DNA of 64,000 nt from Streptacidiphilus jiangxiensis (GTDB lineage: Bacteria > Actinomycetota > Actinomycetes > Streptomycetales > Streptomycetaceae), in contig NZ_FOAZ01000021.1 in assembly GCF_900109465.1 (NCBI RefSeq), positions 101,746-165,745 of the forward strand, in the 5' to 3' direction. The position numbers and the translations under genes were made by a program. Of the stretch, positions 1 to 8,749 are shown piece by piece (the first letter of the stretch is position 1; each line of letters begins with the position of its first letter). The notes under the pieces were generated by a model that saw nothing but the letters and a program-made list of their open reading frames with translations, did no database searches and was not told the DNA's origin.

Positions 1-879
1 CACGGTTGGCCGGGATCCGTCGTGGAGTTCGAGCGGATCGCCGGTCCGCTCACCGACCCGAGGGCGCACGGCGGCGACCCGAAGGACGCGTTCCACCTGG
101 TGCTGCCGAGCATTCCGGGCTTCGGCTTCTCCGGGCCGACCCGCGAGCCCGGGTGGGAGTACCGGCGGGTGGCCGCGGCCTTCGGGGAGTTGATGCGGCG
201 TCTCGGCTACGAGCGCTACGGCACGCAGGGCGGCGACTGGGGCTCGGCGATCTCGCGCGAGCTCGGCCGGATCCGGCCCGACCGGGTGATCGGCGTGCAC
301 CTCAACCTCATTCCCGGCGCCGCCCAGAGCGCCGAGCCGACGCCGCAGGAACTGGAAGCACTCAGCCCGCCGGAGCGCGAACGCACCCTCGCGTCCTGGG
401 CGCGGATGCAGGAGTGGAACCGTGACCGGCAGGGCTACGCGGACCTCCAGGCCACTCGGCCGCAGACGCTGGCCTACGCGCTCACCGACTCGCCGGTCGG
501 TCAGCTGGCCTGGATCGCCGAGAAGTTCGCGGAGTGGACCGATCCTGGCGACGGTCCGCGCGGGGAGGCGGTCGACCGCGACCACCTGCTCACCAATGTG
601 ATGCTGTACTGGCTCACCGGCACCGCGGGATCTTCCGCGCGCATCTACTACGAGCGGGCCCACGCCGACTACTGGGGCCTGCCGCCGGAGCCCTCGCCCA
701 CGCCCACCGCCTACGCCGCGTTCCCGCAGGAGAACTTCGTCGTGCTCCGGCACATCGCCGAGCGCAGCAACACCATCGTCCGCTGGACGGAGTTCGACCG
801 GGGCGGGCACTTCGCGGCCCTTGAGCAGCCCGATCTGCTGGTCGGCGACATCCGCGCGTTCTTCCGCGAGCTGCGCTGA
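1..879 (+). CDS. Epoxide hydrolase (alpha/beta hydrolase), 5'-truncated
   Basis: The reading frame is open from the first base, so the N-terminus lies outside the window. The first codons give HGWPGS, the oxyanion-hole HGxP motif of microsomal-type epoxide hydrolases. GGDWGS follows, with the nucleophilic Asp, and a C-terminal GGHFAALEQP carries the catalytic His. These enzymes open epoxides to diols through a covalent Asp ester. About 290 residues are visible of a usual ~380, so roughly the first 90 (the N-terminal EHN region) are missing. Natural substrate unknown. The next gene starts 338 bp downstream on the same strand and does not look co-transcribed. Confidence 0.9.
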   Translation, partial: HGWPGSVVEFERIAGPLTDPRAHGGDPKDAFHLVLPSIPGFGFSGPTREPGWEYRRVAAAFGELMRRLGYERYGTQGGDWGSAISRELGRIRPDRVIGVHLNLIPGAAQSAEPTPQELEALSPPERERTLASWARMQEWNRDRQGYADLQATRPQTLAYALTDSPVGQLAWIAEKFAEWTDPGDGPRGEAVDRDHLLTNVMLYWLTGTAGSSARIYYERAHADYWGLPPEPSPTPTAYAAFPQENFVVLRHIAERSNTIVRWTEFDRGGHFAALEQPDLLVGDIRAFFRELR

Positions 880-1182
880 TCCGGGAGCTGCGCCGACACG
901 GTTCGGTCGCTCACGCCCGGTCACTCGTGCGGCAGTGACGGCACCCCTGGCGGGGCGCGAACTGGGTCTCCGGCGCGCAGCGTTGCTCCAGCGCGTCCGC
1001 CAGGGCGTCCACTGGCACGTTCAGGCAGGGCGACCTGGCGGGCGGTGCCGCGGCGAGGAACTGGTTGAAGGTGAAACCAGCCGATGGCGCGGCCCGGCCT
1101 GCTCTCCGGGCGAGGGCGGACGGCGACGACGCAGTGGACCGAGCGCGGGCCCGCCGCCGGTTCGGCCGCAGGGCGACAAAGG
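880..1182. other. Intergenic stretch without a convincing gene
   Basis: About 300 bp between the epoxide hydrolase and the FHA-ABC promoter. A minus-strand frame running through it ends in a Cys/His-bearing tail (RQGCRHCRTSD), but it needs a start inside the neighbouring gene and has no recognisable domain or ribosome site. I see no hairpin strong enough to call a terminator. Confidence 0.4.
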
Positions 1183-1210
1183 GCGAGGAAAGGGGGCAGA
1201 GCGCTAAAAT
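1183..1210 (+). promoter_or_regulatory. Probable promoter, near-leaderless
   Basis: GCGACA (1183-1188) and TAAAAT (1205-1210) are separated by 16 bp, a good vegetative-type promoter. The ATG at 1218 lies 7 bp after the -10 box, so the transcript would begin at or next to the start codon; no Shine-Dalgarno is visible, which agrees with leaderless translation. Confidence 0.5.
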
Positions 1211-1217
1211 TCCCACC

Positions 1218-3611
1218 ATGGCAGAGCGCTCGGCAGCGCCGCAGCTCCTGCTGGAGACCGACGGCGACGCGCAGCTCATGAACCCGGACCGCAGTTACCG
1301 GTTCGGGCGCGATCCGGACAGCGACGTGGTGCTCGCCGATCCGCGGGTCTCCTGGCACCACGCTGTGCTGCACACCGCACCTGACGGTCACTGGATGCTC
1401 GACGACGAGGGCAGTACCAACGGCACCTACGTCGACGGGTACCGGGTCCACCACCTCGACCTGTGGCCGGGCACGCTGCTGCGCTTCGGCGACGCCGTGG
1501 ACGGCGCCTGGGCGCAGCTGGCGCCGATGCCCCCACCGGAACCGGAGCCGACGCCCGCGCCGGATCCCACCCGGGTCAACCGGCGCCCCTCCGCGCTGAC
1601 GGTGCTCACCGGCTCCTACCGGCCGCCGACCCGCATCGCGCCGCTGCCGCAACGGTTGCTGCGGATCGGGCGCGCGGCCGACAACGACCTGGTCGTCGAC
1701 GACCTGGTGGTCTCGCGCCACCACGCCGAGCTGCTCGCCGACCGCGTCGCGGGAACCTACGAGATCGTCGACCTGGGCAGCCACAACGGCACCTTCGTCA
1801 ACGGGCAGCCGGTGGACCGCGCGCCCGTCGGCCCGGCCGACCTGATCGGGATCGGGCACTCGCTCTTCTGCCTCGTCGGCGACGAGCTGCAGGAGTACGT
1901 CGACACCGGCGCCGTCGGCCTGGACGTCACCGACCTGACCGTGCGCGTCGGTGGCGGGCGGACGCTGCTGGACGGCGTCACCTTCCCCGTCGCCGAGAAG
2001 TGCCTGCTGGCCGTCGCCGGACCGAGCGGCGCCGGCAAGTCGACCCTGCTGAACGCGCTCACCGGGCTGCGCCCGGCTGAGCAGGGCAGCGTCCGCTACG
2101 ACGGCCGCGATCTCTACCGCGACTACGCGGAGCTGCGGCAGCGCATCGGCCTCGTCCCGCAGGACGACATCCTGCACACCCAGCTCACCGTGCGCCGCGC
2201 CCTCGGCTACGCCGCCGAACTGCGCTTCCCCGGTGACACCAGCAAGGCCGAGCGGCAGGCCAGGGTCGCCGAGGTGATCACCGAGCTCGGCCTGGAGCAG
2301 CGCGCCGGCCAGGTGATCTCCTCGCTCTCCGGCGGGCAGCGCAAGCGCGTCTCGGTCGCGCTGGAGCTGCTGACCAAGCCCTCGCTGCTCTTCCTGGACG
2401 AGCCGACCTCGGGCCTGGACCCCGGCATGGACCGCTCGGTGATGCACATGCTGCGCCGCCTGGCCGACGACGGACGCACCGTCGTGGTGGTCACCCACAG
2501 CGTGCTCAGCCTGGACGTCTGCGACCGGCTGCTGCTGCTCGCCCCCGGCGGCCGGATCGCCTTCTACGGGCCGCCCGCCGAGGCGCTGCCGTTCTTCGGC
2601 TTCCCCGACTGGCCGGACGCCTTCGAGGCCTTCGAGGACGACCGCACCCGCGACTGGGCGGGGGAGTACCGCGGCTCCGAGCCGCACCGTCGCTACATCG
2701 CCCAGGCCATGGCTCGCCCCGGCCCGCTCGGCGGTGGCAGCACCGGCCTGGCCCAGGGTGAGGCCGAGCCCGCGCTCAGCCCGCCGCCTCCGCCCGCGCA
2801 GAGCTGGGGCGCCCAGCTCGGCACGCTGGTGCGCCGCTATGCCGCCGCGCTGGCCGCCGACCGGACCTTCCTGGTCATCATGATCGCCCTGCCGTTCGTC
2901 ATGGGCGCCATGGCCCACGCACTGGCCGGCAGCCGACTGGACCAGAACTCGGCACTGAACGCCCTGCTGATCCTGTGTGTCGGCGGCGTGCTGACCGGCG
3001 CCGCCAACGCCGTGCGCGAGCTGGTGAAGGAACGGACGATCTACCAGCGTGAAAGAGCCGTCGGCCTCTCCCGCTCGGCCTACCTCTGCTCGAAGATCGT
3101 GGTGCTGGGCACGATCACCGTGGTCCAGGCGGTGGTGCTCACCATGGTCGGCCTCTTCGGCGTCCGGCTGCGTCCGCACGGCGGGCACGGTGTGCTGACC
3201 GCGCCCCTGCTGGAGATCACGCTGACGGTCGCGCTGCTGTCGTTCACCGCGATGATGCTCGGCCTGCTGGTCTCCGCCCTGGTGCGCAAGGAGGAGGTCA
3301 CCATGCCGCTGCTGGTGCTCCTCGCCATCGTCCAGGTCGTCTTCTGCGGCGCGCTGCTCAAACTCAACGGTGTGCCGGTGCTGAACCAGCTCTCCTGGCT
3401 GGTGCCCTCGCGCTGGGCGCTCGGCGCCATGGCCGGCACGATCGACCTGCACAGCGTCGTCCCCGGCACGCTGACCGCCGACCCGCTCTTCGCCCACCGC
3501 ACCGGCACGTGGCTGCTGGACCTCGGCATGCTGGTCGTCCTGTCGGCGGTGCTGGCCCTGGCCATCGCCCGGCTGCTGCGGCGCCACGAGCCCGTGGTGA
3601 TGCGGGGATAG
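1218..3611 (+). CDS. FHA-domain ABC transporter (ATPase-permease fusion, Rv1747-like)
   Basis: A 797-residue protein with two N-terminal forkhead-associated domains (about 25-95 and 145-215; GR, SxxH and NGT signatures in both), a Pro-rich linker, an ABC ATPase (Walker A GPSGAGKS near 268-275, LSGGQRKRV, Walker B LLFLDEP) and a C-terminal ABC-2/ABCG-type membrane domain with about six helices. FHA domains bind phosphothreonine, so transport is probably phospho-regulated. The mycobacterial homologue Rv1747 is controlled by the adjacent kinase PknF; here a kinase gene follows directly, matching that arrangement. ATG 1218 is preferred over upstream starts because it directly precedes the FHA domain and follows a promoter. 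Substrate unknown; Rv1747 has been linked to cell-wall lipid export. Confidence 0.92.
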   Translation: MAERSAAPQLLLETDGDAQLMNPDRSYRFGRDPDSDVVLADPRVSWHHAVLHTAPDGHWMLDDEGSTNGTYVDGYRVHHLDLWPGTLLRFGDAVDGAWAQLAPMPPPEPEPTPAPDPTRVNRRPSALTVLTGSYRPPTRIAPLPQRLLRIGRAADNDLVVDDLVVSRHHAELLADRVAGTYEIVDLGSHNGTFVNGQPVDRAPVGPADLIGIGHSLFCLVGDELQEYVDTGAVGLDVTDLTVRVGGGRTLLDGVTFPVAEKCLLAVAGPSGAGKSTLLNALTGLRPAEQGSVRYDGRDLYRDYAELRQRIGLVPQDDILHTQLTVRRALGYAAELRFPGDTSKAERQARVAEVITELGLEQRAGQVISSLSGGQRKRVSVALELLTKPSLLFLDEPTSGLDPGMDRSVMHMLRRLADDGRTVVVVTHSVLSLDVCDRLLLLAPGGRIAFYGPPAEALPFFGFPDWPDAFEAFEDDRTRDWAGEYRGSEPHRRYIAQAMARPGPLGGGSTGLAQGEAEPALSPPPPPAQSWGAQLGTLVRRYAAALAADRTFLVIMIALPFVMGAMAHALAGSRLDQNSALNALLILCVGGVLTGAANAVRELVKERTIYQRERAVGLSRSAYLCSKIVVLGTITVVQAVVLTMVGLFGVRLRPHGGHGVLTAPLLEITLTVALLSFTAMMLGLLVSALVRKEEVTMPLLVLLAIVQVVFCGALLKLNGVPVLNQLSWLVPSRWALGAMAGTIDLHSVVPGTLTADPLFAHRTGTWLLDLGMLVVLSAVLALAIARLLRRHEPVVMRG

Positions 3612-3623
3612 GGGTTGTCGTTC

Positions 3624-4661
3624 ATGGACGCCCCAGGCACCCCCTCCGGCCTGACCGGCCGGCGGATCGCCGGGTACCTGCTGGAGCGCGAACTCGGCCG
3701 CGGCGGCATGGCCGTCGTCTACCGCGCCCGCGACCTGCGGTTGGAGCGGACCGTCGCGGTCAAGTTGCTCGCGCCGCAGCTCGCCCTGGACGAGACCTTC
3801 CGACGGCGTTTCGAGCACGAGTCGCGGGTCGCCGCCGCACTGGACCACCCGCACATCGTCCCGGTCTTCGAGGCCGGCGAGGCCGACGGCGTGCTCTACA
3901 TCGCCATGCGCTACGTCCACGGCCGCGACCTCGCCGCCCTGCTGGACCGCGTCGGCGCCCTGCCGCCGGCACAGGCGGTGCGGATCACCGCGCAGGTCGC
4001 CTCGGCGCTCGACACCGCGCACGCCCACGACCTGGTCCACCGCGACGTCAAGCCCGGCAACATCCTGCTGGCCGAGGGCACCGACCCGGAGCACCCCGAG
4101 CACGTCTACCTCACCGACTTCGGCCTGACCAAGAAGTCGCTCTCGCTCAGCGGATTCACGACCGTCGGGCAGTTCGTCGGGACCCTCGACTACGTCGCGC
4201 CCGAGCAGATCAGCGGCAAACCGGTCGACGGCCGGTGCGACGTCTACAGCCTGGCCTGCGTGGTCTTCGAGATGCTGAGCGGCGCGCCGCCGTTCCGGCG
4301 CGAGGACGACCTCGCGCTGCTCTGGGCGCACCAGTACGACACCCCGCCCGCCCTCACCGCGCTGCGCGCGCAGGTGCCCGCGGCCGTCGACCCGGTGGTC
4401 GCCCGGGCCCTGTCCAAGACCCCGGACGAGCGCTACGACAGCTGTCTGGACTTCGTCTCGGCACTGCGCGCCGCGTGCACGGGCGGCACCGTGGCGGCGG
4501 TCACCGCGCACCCGCCGACGCAGATCGTCACGGCGCCGCGCCGCCACGGCTCGGGACTGTCCGAGCCGTCGGCGAGCCGCTCGGGGGAGGCACCGCTGCC
4601 GCCGCGGTGGGCCTGGCCGGTCTTCGCGCCGGGGGTGGATCCGCCGGGCCTGGACAAATGA
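3624..4661 (+). CDS. Serine/threonine protein kinase (PknB/PknF type, soluble)
   Basis: A 345-residue Hanks-type kinase: Gly-rich loop GRGGMA (25-30), ATP-binding Lys in VAVKLL (about 47), catalytic HRDVKPGN (139-146), DFG (165-167) and APEQ. It lacks a transmembrane segment and PASTA domains, ending in a short Pro/Ser-rich tail, so it is probably cytosolic. It starts 12 bp after the FHA-ABC transporter stop and is almost certainly co-transcribed; the FHA domains of that transporter are its likely substrates. ATG 3624 has an AGGGG site 9 bp upstream; TTG 3615 is the alternative. Confidence 0.93.
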   Translation: MDAPGTPSGLTGRRIAGYLLERELGRGGMAVVYRARDLRLERTVAVKLLAPQLALDETFRRRFEHESRVAAALDHPHIVPVFEAGEADGVLYIAMRYVHGRDLAALLDRVGALPPAQAVRITAQVASALDTAHAHDLVHRDVKPGNILLAEGTDPEHPEHVYLTDFGLTKKSLSLSGFTTVGQFVGTLDYVAPEQISGKPVDGRCDVYSLACVVFEMLSGAPPFRREDDLALLWAHQYDTPPALTALRAQVPAAVDPVVARALSKTPDERYDSCLDFVSALRAACTGGTVAAVTAHPPTQIVTAPRRHGSGLSEPSASRSGEAPLPPRWAWPVFAPGVDPPGLDK

Positions 4662-4764
4662 TCTCCACGCGTGGAGGATGAGCGCGCCCGCCCCGCTCGT
4701 GCTGCTTCCCCCGTCTGCACGAGCGGGGCGTTCGTCTCTTCTGAACCCCCACCCACCTGCATGT

Positions 4765-4813
4765 TTGACGGTCCGTCCGCCCTTCCATCACTATTCCACT
4801 ATCAGATTAGTGA
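4765..4813 (+). promoter_or_regulatory. Promoter with overlapping GntR-type operator
   Basis: TTGACG at 4765-4770 and CACTAT at 4789-4794 (18-bp spacing) form a plausible promoter. TCACTA (4788-4793) and TAGTGA (4808-4813) are perfect inverted arms, and CACTA recurs at 4797-4801, giving a second inverted pair with TAGTG at 4808. An AT-rich CACTA/TAGTG operator overlapping the -10 box fits autorepression by the YtrA-type regulator encoded just downstream. Confidence 0.6.
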
Positions 4814-4830
4814 AAGGGTGGTGGTGGGAC

Positions 4831-5262
4831 GTGATCGAGTACCGGATCGACAGGCGCTCCGGGGTCGCCACCTATCTGCAGATCGTCCACCAGACCAAGC
4901 AGGCGCTCCGGCTCGGCCTGCTCCAGCCGGGGGACAAGCTCCCCACGGCGCGCGAGGTCGTGGAGGCCACGGCCATCAACCCGAACACCGTCCTCAAGGC
5001 CTACCGCGAGCTGGACCGGGAGGGGTTGGTCGAGCCGAGGCCCGGCCTCGGCACCTTCGTCCGGCGCGCGCTCGGCAACGCGGACGCCACCGGCGACGCC
5101 GCGCTGCGCGCGGAGCTCGGCGCCTGGGTGGACCGCGCGTACGCGGCGGGGCTGGACCGGGAGGACGTGGCGGCGCTGATGGCGGCCGTCCTGGACGCAA
5201 CCGAACAACGCAGGTCCGCCGCGGCCGAGTCGGCCACCGGCGGCAGGGAGGAGAACACCTGA
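4831..5262 (+). CDS. GntR-family regulator, YtrA subfamily
   Basis: A 143-residue protein with an N-terminal GntR winged helix (YLQIVHQTKQALRLG, then LPTAREV and NPNTVLKAYREL) and a short helical C-terminus, the architecture of YtrA-type regulators that control adjacent ABC transporters. GTG 4831 is chosen because the family starts just before the YRID segment and the upstream extension would run through the promoter and operator. Its TGA overlaps the ATG of the ATPase gene by one base, so regulator, ATPase and permease form one operon. It likely represses its own operon through the CACTA/TAGTG repeats. Confidence 0.88.
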   Translation: MIEYRIDRRSGVATYLQIVHQTKQALRLGLLQPGDKLPTAREVVEATAINPNTVLKAYRELDREGLVEPRPGLGTFVRRALGNADATGDAALRAELGAWVDRAYAAGLDREDVAALMAAVLDATEQRRSAAAESATGGREENT

Positions 5263-6167
5263 TGGGGGAACCACAGTCGGCAACGGAGTCGGCGGTCGTC
5301 GGCACGGGGGTGGGGAAGCGCTACCGCCGCCGCGAGGCGCTGCGCGGGTGCGACTTCGCGATACCCGCCGGCGCGGTCTGCGGCCTCGTCGGCCCGAACG
5401 GCTCGGGCAAGAGCACGCTGCTCTCGCTCGCCGCGGGCCTGCGGCAGCCGAGCGAGGGCGAGCTGCGCGTCCTCGGCCTGCGCCCCGGCCTGGACGAGGA
5501 GCTGCGGGCGCGGATCGCCTACGTCGCCCAGGACAAGCCGCTCTACCCGCGTCTGACCGTCGCCGACACCCTGCGTCTGGGCCGCGAGCTCAACCCGCGC
5601 TGGGACGAGGAGCTCGCCGCCGAGATCCTGCGGCAGGGACAGCTCCAGCCCGGCAGCCGGATCGGACAGCTCTCCGGCGGACAGCGCAGCCGCGTCGCGC
5701 TCGCCCTGGCCCTGGGCAAGCGCCCCGAGCTGCTGCTCCTCGACGAGCCGATGGCCGACCTGGACCCGCTGGCCCGCCACCAGCTCATGGGCACGCTGAT
5801 GGGCCAGGCCGCGGAGCACGGCACCACCGTCGTCATCTCCTCGCACATCCTGAGCGAGCTGGAGGGCGTGATCGACCACCTGCTCCTCATCGACGGCGGC
5901 CGGGTCCGGCTGGACGGACCGGTGGACGGCATCCTCGAGTCCCACCGGCTGCTGCACGGGTCGGAGGGCCTCCCGCTCGACGGGCACGGCGTCGTCGAGC
6001 TCCGCCGCACGGGGCGCGGCAGCGCCGCGCTCGTCCGCCCGTCCGGCCCGATCGCCGAGGGCTGGCAGGTGGAGACGCCCAGCCTGGAGGAACTCCTCCT
6101 CGCCTACCTGCGCGCACCCGAAGCCACCCCCACCGCCCACGCCTCACGCACGGAGGCCGCCGCATGA
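5262..6167 (+). CDS. ABC transporter ATP-binding protein
   Basis: 301 residues with Walker A GPNGSGKST, Q-loop VAQDKPLYPRL, signature LSGGQRSR, Walker B LLLLDEP and a switch His in ISSHIL. The C-terminal ~80 residues resemble the extension of multidrug or lantibiotic-immunity ATPases. It sits in a GntR(YtrA)-ATPase-permease operon, overlapping the regulator by 1 bp and the permease by 4 bp. Such systems usually respond to cell-envelope stress or export peptides and drugs; substrate not deducible. Confidence 0.9.
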   Translation: MGEPQSATESAVVGTGVGKRYRRREALRGCDFAIPAGAVCGLVGPNGSGKSTLLSLAAGLRQPSEGELRVLGLRPGLDEELRARIAYVAQDKPLYPRLTVADTLRLGRELNPRWDEELAAEILRQGQLQPGSRIGQLSGGQRSRVALALALGKRPELLLLDEPMADLDPLARHQLMGTLMGQAAEHGTTVVISSHILSELEGVIDHLLLIDGGRVRLDGPVDGILESHRLLHGSEGLPLDGHGVVELRRTGRGSAALVRPSGPIAEGWQVETPSLEELLLAYLRAPEATPTAHASRTEAAA

Positions 6168-7129
6168 CCACCGCCGTCCTCACCGCCCGTCCTGCCGCCC
6201 GCGGGGGTTTCCGTCCCCGCGGGATCGCGTGGCTGATCTGGCGCCAGAACCGGATCATGTTCGCCGTCCTGACGATCGGCTTCGCGGCGCTCGTCGTCTA
6301 CCTCCTGCACGAGCGCTCCGCGCTGGACACGGCCGTGGCTCGGGTGCAGGCGCTGCACTGCAATTCGACCCAGCCCTACAGCCCGGCCTGCGGCGATGCC
6401 GACATGGCGCAGTACGCCATCCCCGAGGCGTGGCACCAGACCATGTTCGGACTGGCCCTCCTCCCGGGCGTCTTCGGTGCGGTCCTCGGCGCGCAGCCCC
6501 TGGCGACGGATTTCGAGCGCCGCAGGACCCTGCTGCTGTGGAGCCAGTCGGTCTCCCCGCGCCGCTGGCTGACCTACCGGCTGGCGCTGCCGAGCGCCGT
6601 GCTGCTGGTGCTGAGCACGGCCCTGTCCGTGACGGTCCGCTGGGGCGGCTTCTGGTCACGCCCACCCGTGCACCTCGCAAGCTGGGGTTCGGGCGAGGAT
6701 TTCATGGCGCTCGTGCCGCTCTACCCCTTGCTGACACTGGCCGCTTTCGCCCTGGGCGCGCTGGTCGGACTGCTCCTGCACCGGCCCATCGCGGCGCTGG
6801 GGGTGACCTTCATCCTCTACGCCGGCCTCCTGTGGTCGCTGGACGTCGTGCGCCCCTACCTGCTCCCGTCCTACTCGATGGTGGAGCGGCCGGGTTGGAA
6901 CCAGCCCGACGGCGCCTGGGTCTTCGACATCGGCGTGGTGCTGGGCGGCAAGCAGGTCCCCTACAGCCAATGCCCTGACATGGGCTGTGGTGACGTGCCG
7001 AACTGGGTCCGCTTCCACTTGATCAGCCAGTTCGGTCCGATGCTCTGGATCGAGACCGGCATCCTCGCCGCGCTGACCGGGCTCCTGGTCCTCGCCTGCT
7101 ACCGCCGGCTGCGGGCGCTCACCCGCTGA
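6164..7129 (+). CDS. ABC transporter permease (ABC-2 type)
   Basis: 321 residues with about six hydrophobic helices (first near residues 30-50, the last close to the C-terminus) and a long extracytoplasmic loop after helix 1 containing two Cys (HCNSTQPYSPACGD), plus another Cys-containing loop (QCPDMGCGD) before the last helix; these may form disulfides. The ATG overlaps the ATPase stop (ATGA), indicating translational coupling. Membrane partner of the preceding ATPase. Confidence 0.85.
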   Translation: MTTAVLTARPAARGGFRPRGIAWLIWRQNRIMFAVLTIGFAALVVYLLHERSALDTAVARVQALHCNSTQPYSPACGDADMAQYAIPEAWHQTMFGLALLPGVFGAVLGAQPLATDFERRRTLLLWSQSVSPRRWLTYRLALPSAVLLVLSTALSVTVRWGGFWSRPPVHLASWGSGEDFMALVPLYPLLTLAAFALGALVGLLLHRPIAALGVTFILYAGLLWSLDVVRPYLLPSYSMVERPGWNQPDGAWVFDIGVVLGGKQVPYSQCPDMGCGDVPNWVRFHLISQFGPMLWIETGILAALTGLLVLACYRRLRALTR

Positions 7130-7194
7130 GACGGGTCGAACCGGGCGGTTGGCGGGCCGTCCGGTATGACCGTGTTTCTCACTCGCTGAGACGG
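7118..7194. repeat. 17-bp direct repeat at the permease stop codon
   Basis: CTCACCCGCTGAGACGG at 7118-7134, covering the last permease codons and its stop, recurs as CTCACTCGCTGAGACGG at 7178-7194, 60 bp downstream, with one mismatch. It looks like a small tandem duplication of the gene end. Confidence 0.6.
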
Positions 7195-7232
7195 CACGTC
7201 CCGCGCCTTGGGAGCGCTGGCATGCTGGGTGC

Positions 7233-7508
7233 GTGAGCACGGTCCTCGAAGCCCCTGTCCCGCGCCCGGTTCGCGTCGCGACCGGGTCGACCCTGATTGC
7301 CACCGTGGTGCCCGGGCGCGGTCTGCTCGGCCGCCTCGCGGCGGTGCTGAGCGCGCACCCGGTGCAGGCGCTCGCCCTGCGGACCCCGTCCGCCGGTCCG
7401 GCCGTCGTGGAGGTGACCGTCGCCGACGCCCACCGCGCCCGGGTGCGGGCCAAGCTGCTGCGCATGGTCGACGTGCTGGACGTCGTCGACGGCGGCGAGC
7501 CGGTCTGA
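7233..7508 (+). CDS. Small protein, possible ACT-like fold
   Basis: A 91-residue GTG-start protein. The segment with RGLLGRLAAVLSAHPVQALALR followed by a strand and LLRMVDVLDVVD has the beta-alpha-beta pattern of ACT or acetolactate-synthase-regulatory-like domains, but this is a resemblance seen by eye. No signal peptide or membrane segment. It stands alone between the ABC operon and the DUF4242 gene. Function unknown. Confidence 0.6.
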   Translation: MSTVLEAPVPRPVRVATGSTLIATVVPGRGLLGRLAAVLSAHPVQALALRTPSAGPAVVEVTVADAHRARVRAKLLRMVDVLDVVDGGEPV

Positions 7509-7637
7509 CGCGCGGCCGGTCCGAGGCTCGCCGGTCCTGACGGGCAGGGCCCGCGACGCGGGCGCATCCTGGAAGGACCACCGGACCGATCCCGGGGCGG
7601 CCCCGGGGCCGGCGGTCGAGGGAGGTGCCTCGCGATC

Positions 7638-7886
7638 ATGACACTCTTCATGGACGTCCACCGCGGCATGACCGGGATCACCGCCGATCAGCTCATGGCG
7701 GCGCACCAGGCCGACCTTGCCATCGAGGCCGAGGAGCACGTCCACTTCAAGCAGGCCTGGGCGGACCCGGAGTCGGGGACCGTCTACTGCCTGTCCGAGG
7801 CGCCCTCGAGGGACGCCGTCCAACGCATCCACGAACGCGCCGGACACATGGCCGACGAGATCCACGCGGTTCCGCTGAGCGTCTGA
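7638..7886 (+). CDS. DUF4242 protein (SCO4226-like nickel-binding family)
   Basis: 82 residues beginning MTLFMDVHRGM, with the family-typical AHQADL and a C-terminal HMADEIHAV segment. The ferredoxin-like DUF4242 fold includes Streptomyces SCO4226, which dimerises and binds nickel. Conserved His residues (VDVH-type start, AHQAD, EEHVHF) are potential ligands. A GGAGG ribosome site lies about 14 bp before ATG 7638. It ends 13 bp from the convergent methyltransferase gene. Confidence 0.8.
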   Translation: MTLFMDVHRGMTGITADQLMAAHQADLAIEAEEHVHFKQAWADPESGTVYCLSEAPSRDAVQRIHERAGHMADEIHAVPLSV

Positions 7887-7899
7887 GCGGCTTCCTGCT

Positions 7900-8535
7900 T
7901 CACCGCGTCCGCGCGCGCCCCCGGGGAAGCGGGAGGAGCGCGGGGACGCGCAGGCGGTAGGCGAGGAAACGGTCGCCGAACTCCGCCGCCATCATGTTGT
8001 CCTCCACGCGGACACGGTTCAGCAACCACGGGACCGCCGCCACGGCGTAGAGCAGCCACACCCCGAAGCCCAGACCCAGCGTCGCCCCGAGCACCACACC
8101 CAGGAACCCCGTGTAGATGGGGTGCCTGACGTGGCGGTAGGGGCCGGTCGTGCGCAGCTCGTGCCCCTCCTGGACCAGCGGGACGCTCGCCCACATGGCG
8201 CCCAGTACGAGCCGCGCCCAGACCAGCAACGCCGTCGCTGCGACAGCGAGCGCGGCGCCGGCCACCCCGAGTGCCGGGTTCCAGTACCGCAGGTGGCTCC
8301 AGAAGCCGCTGCCGCTGTCCGAACGGCGCGTCAGTGCCATCAGCACCACCACCCCGGCCGCCAGGGCGAGGCGCGCCGGCAGTGACGCGCGCAGTCCGCG
8401 CAGCCACGCCCCGCGGCGCTGCTGCGACCCCGCGCTGACCAGCCCGAACCAGATCGCGCCCGCCACCCAGGTCGTCCCGAACACCGCGAGGCAGCCGTAG
8501 ATGACGCCGTGGACGGCCGTCTGTACTCCGCTCAT
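7900..8535 (-). CDS. Isoprenylcysteine carboxyl methyltransferase-like membrane protein
   Basis: 211 residues with five hydrophobic helices and the ICMT/PEMT signature: GPYRHVRHPIYTG near the SAM-binding end, followed by a Glu-containing RVEDNMMAAEFGDRFLAYR segment. Bacterial members are integral membrane methyltransferases of mostly unknown substrate. Single-gene unit, convergent with the DUF4242 gene. Confidence 0.85.
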   Translation of the reverse strand: MSGVQTAVHGVIYGCLAVFGTTWVAGAIWFGLVSAGSQQRRGAWLRGLRASLPARLALAAGVVVLMALTRRSDSGSGFWSHLRYWNPALGVAGAALAVAATALLVWARLVLGAMWASVPLVQEGHELRTTGPYRHVRHPIYTGFLGVVLGATLGLGFGVWLLYAVAAVPWLLNRVRVEDNMMAAEFGDRFLAYRLRVPALLPLPRGRARTR

Positions 8536-8749
8536 GGCTCCACTGTCGCGCCGGTGCGGGACCGCCTGCCTCCACCCGGAGGTGGAGGCTGCGTGCTGCC
8601 CGGGTGGAGAGATTCAGGCCGCGCCAGTTGATCCGGTCACGATCGGGCAACTATGGTTCACTTTCGAACCGTTGCGCAGTCGATCTTCGAACGGAGATCC
8701 GCGACGGTTCCCGTCGAGTCCGTCGAGGGCTCGGACGCTCCGCGCACGC

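Noticed and set aside
911..1279. Small minus-strand gene with Cys/His tail
   Set aside because: Its start lies inside the FHA-ABC gene and over its promoter, with no ribosome site.
921..4547. Very long minus-strand open frame (~1,200 codons) across the FHA-ABC and kinase genes
   Set aside because: It is antisense to two genes with complete domain signatures, and its His/Asp/Gln-rich, low-motif protein is typical of GC-rich shadow frames.
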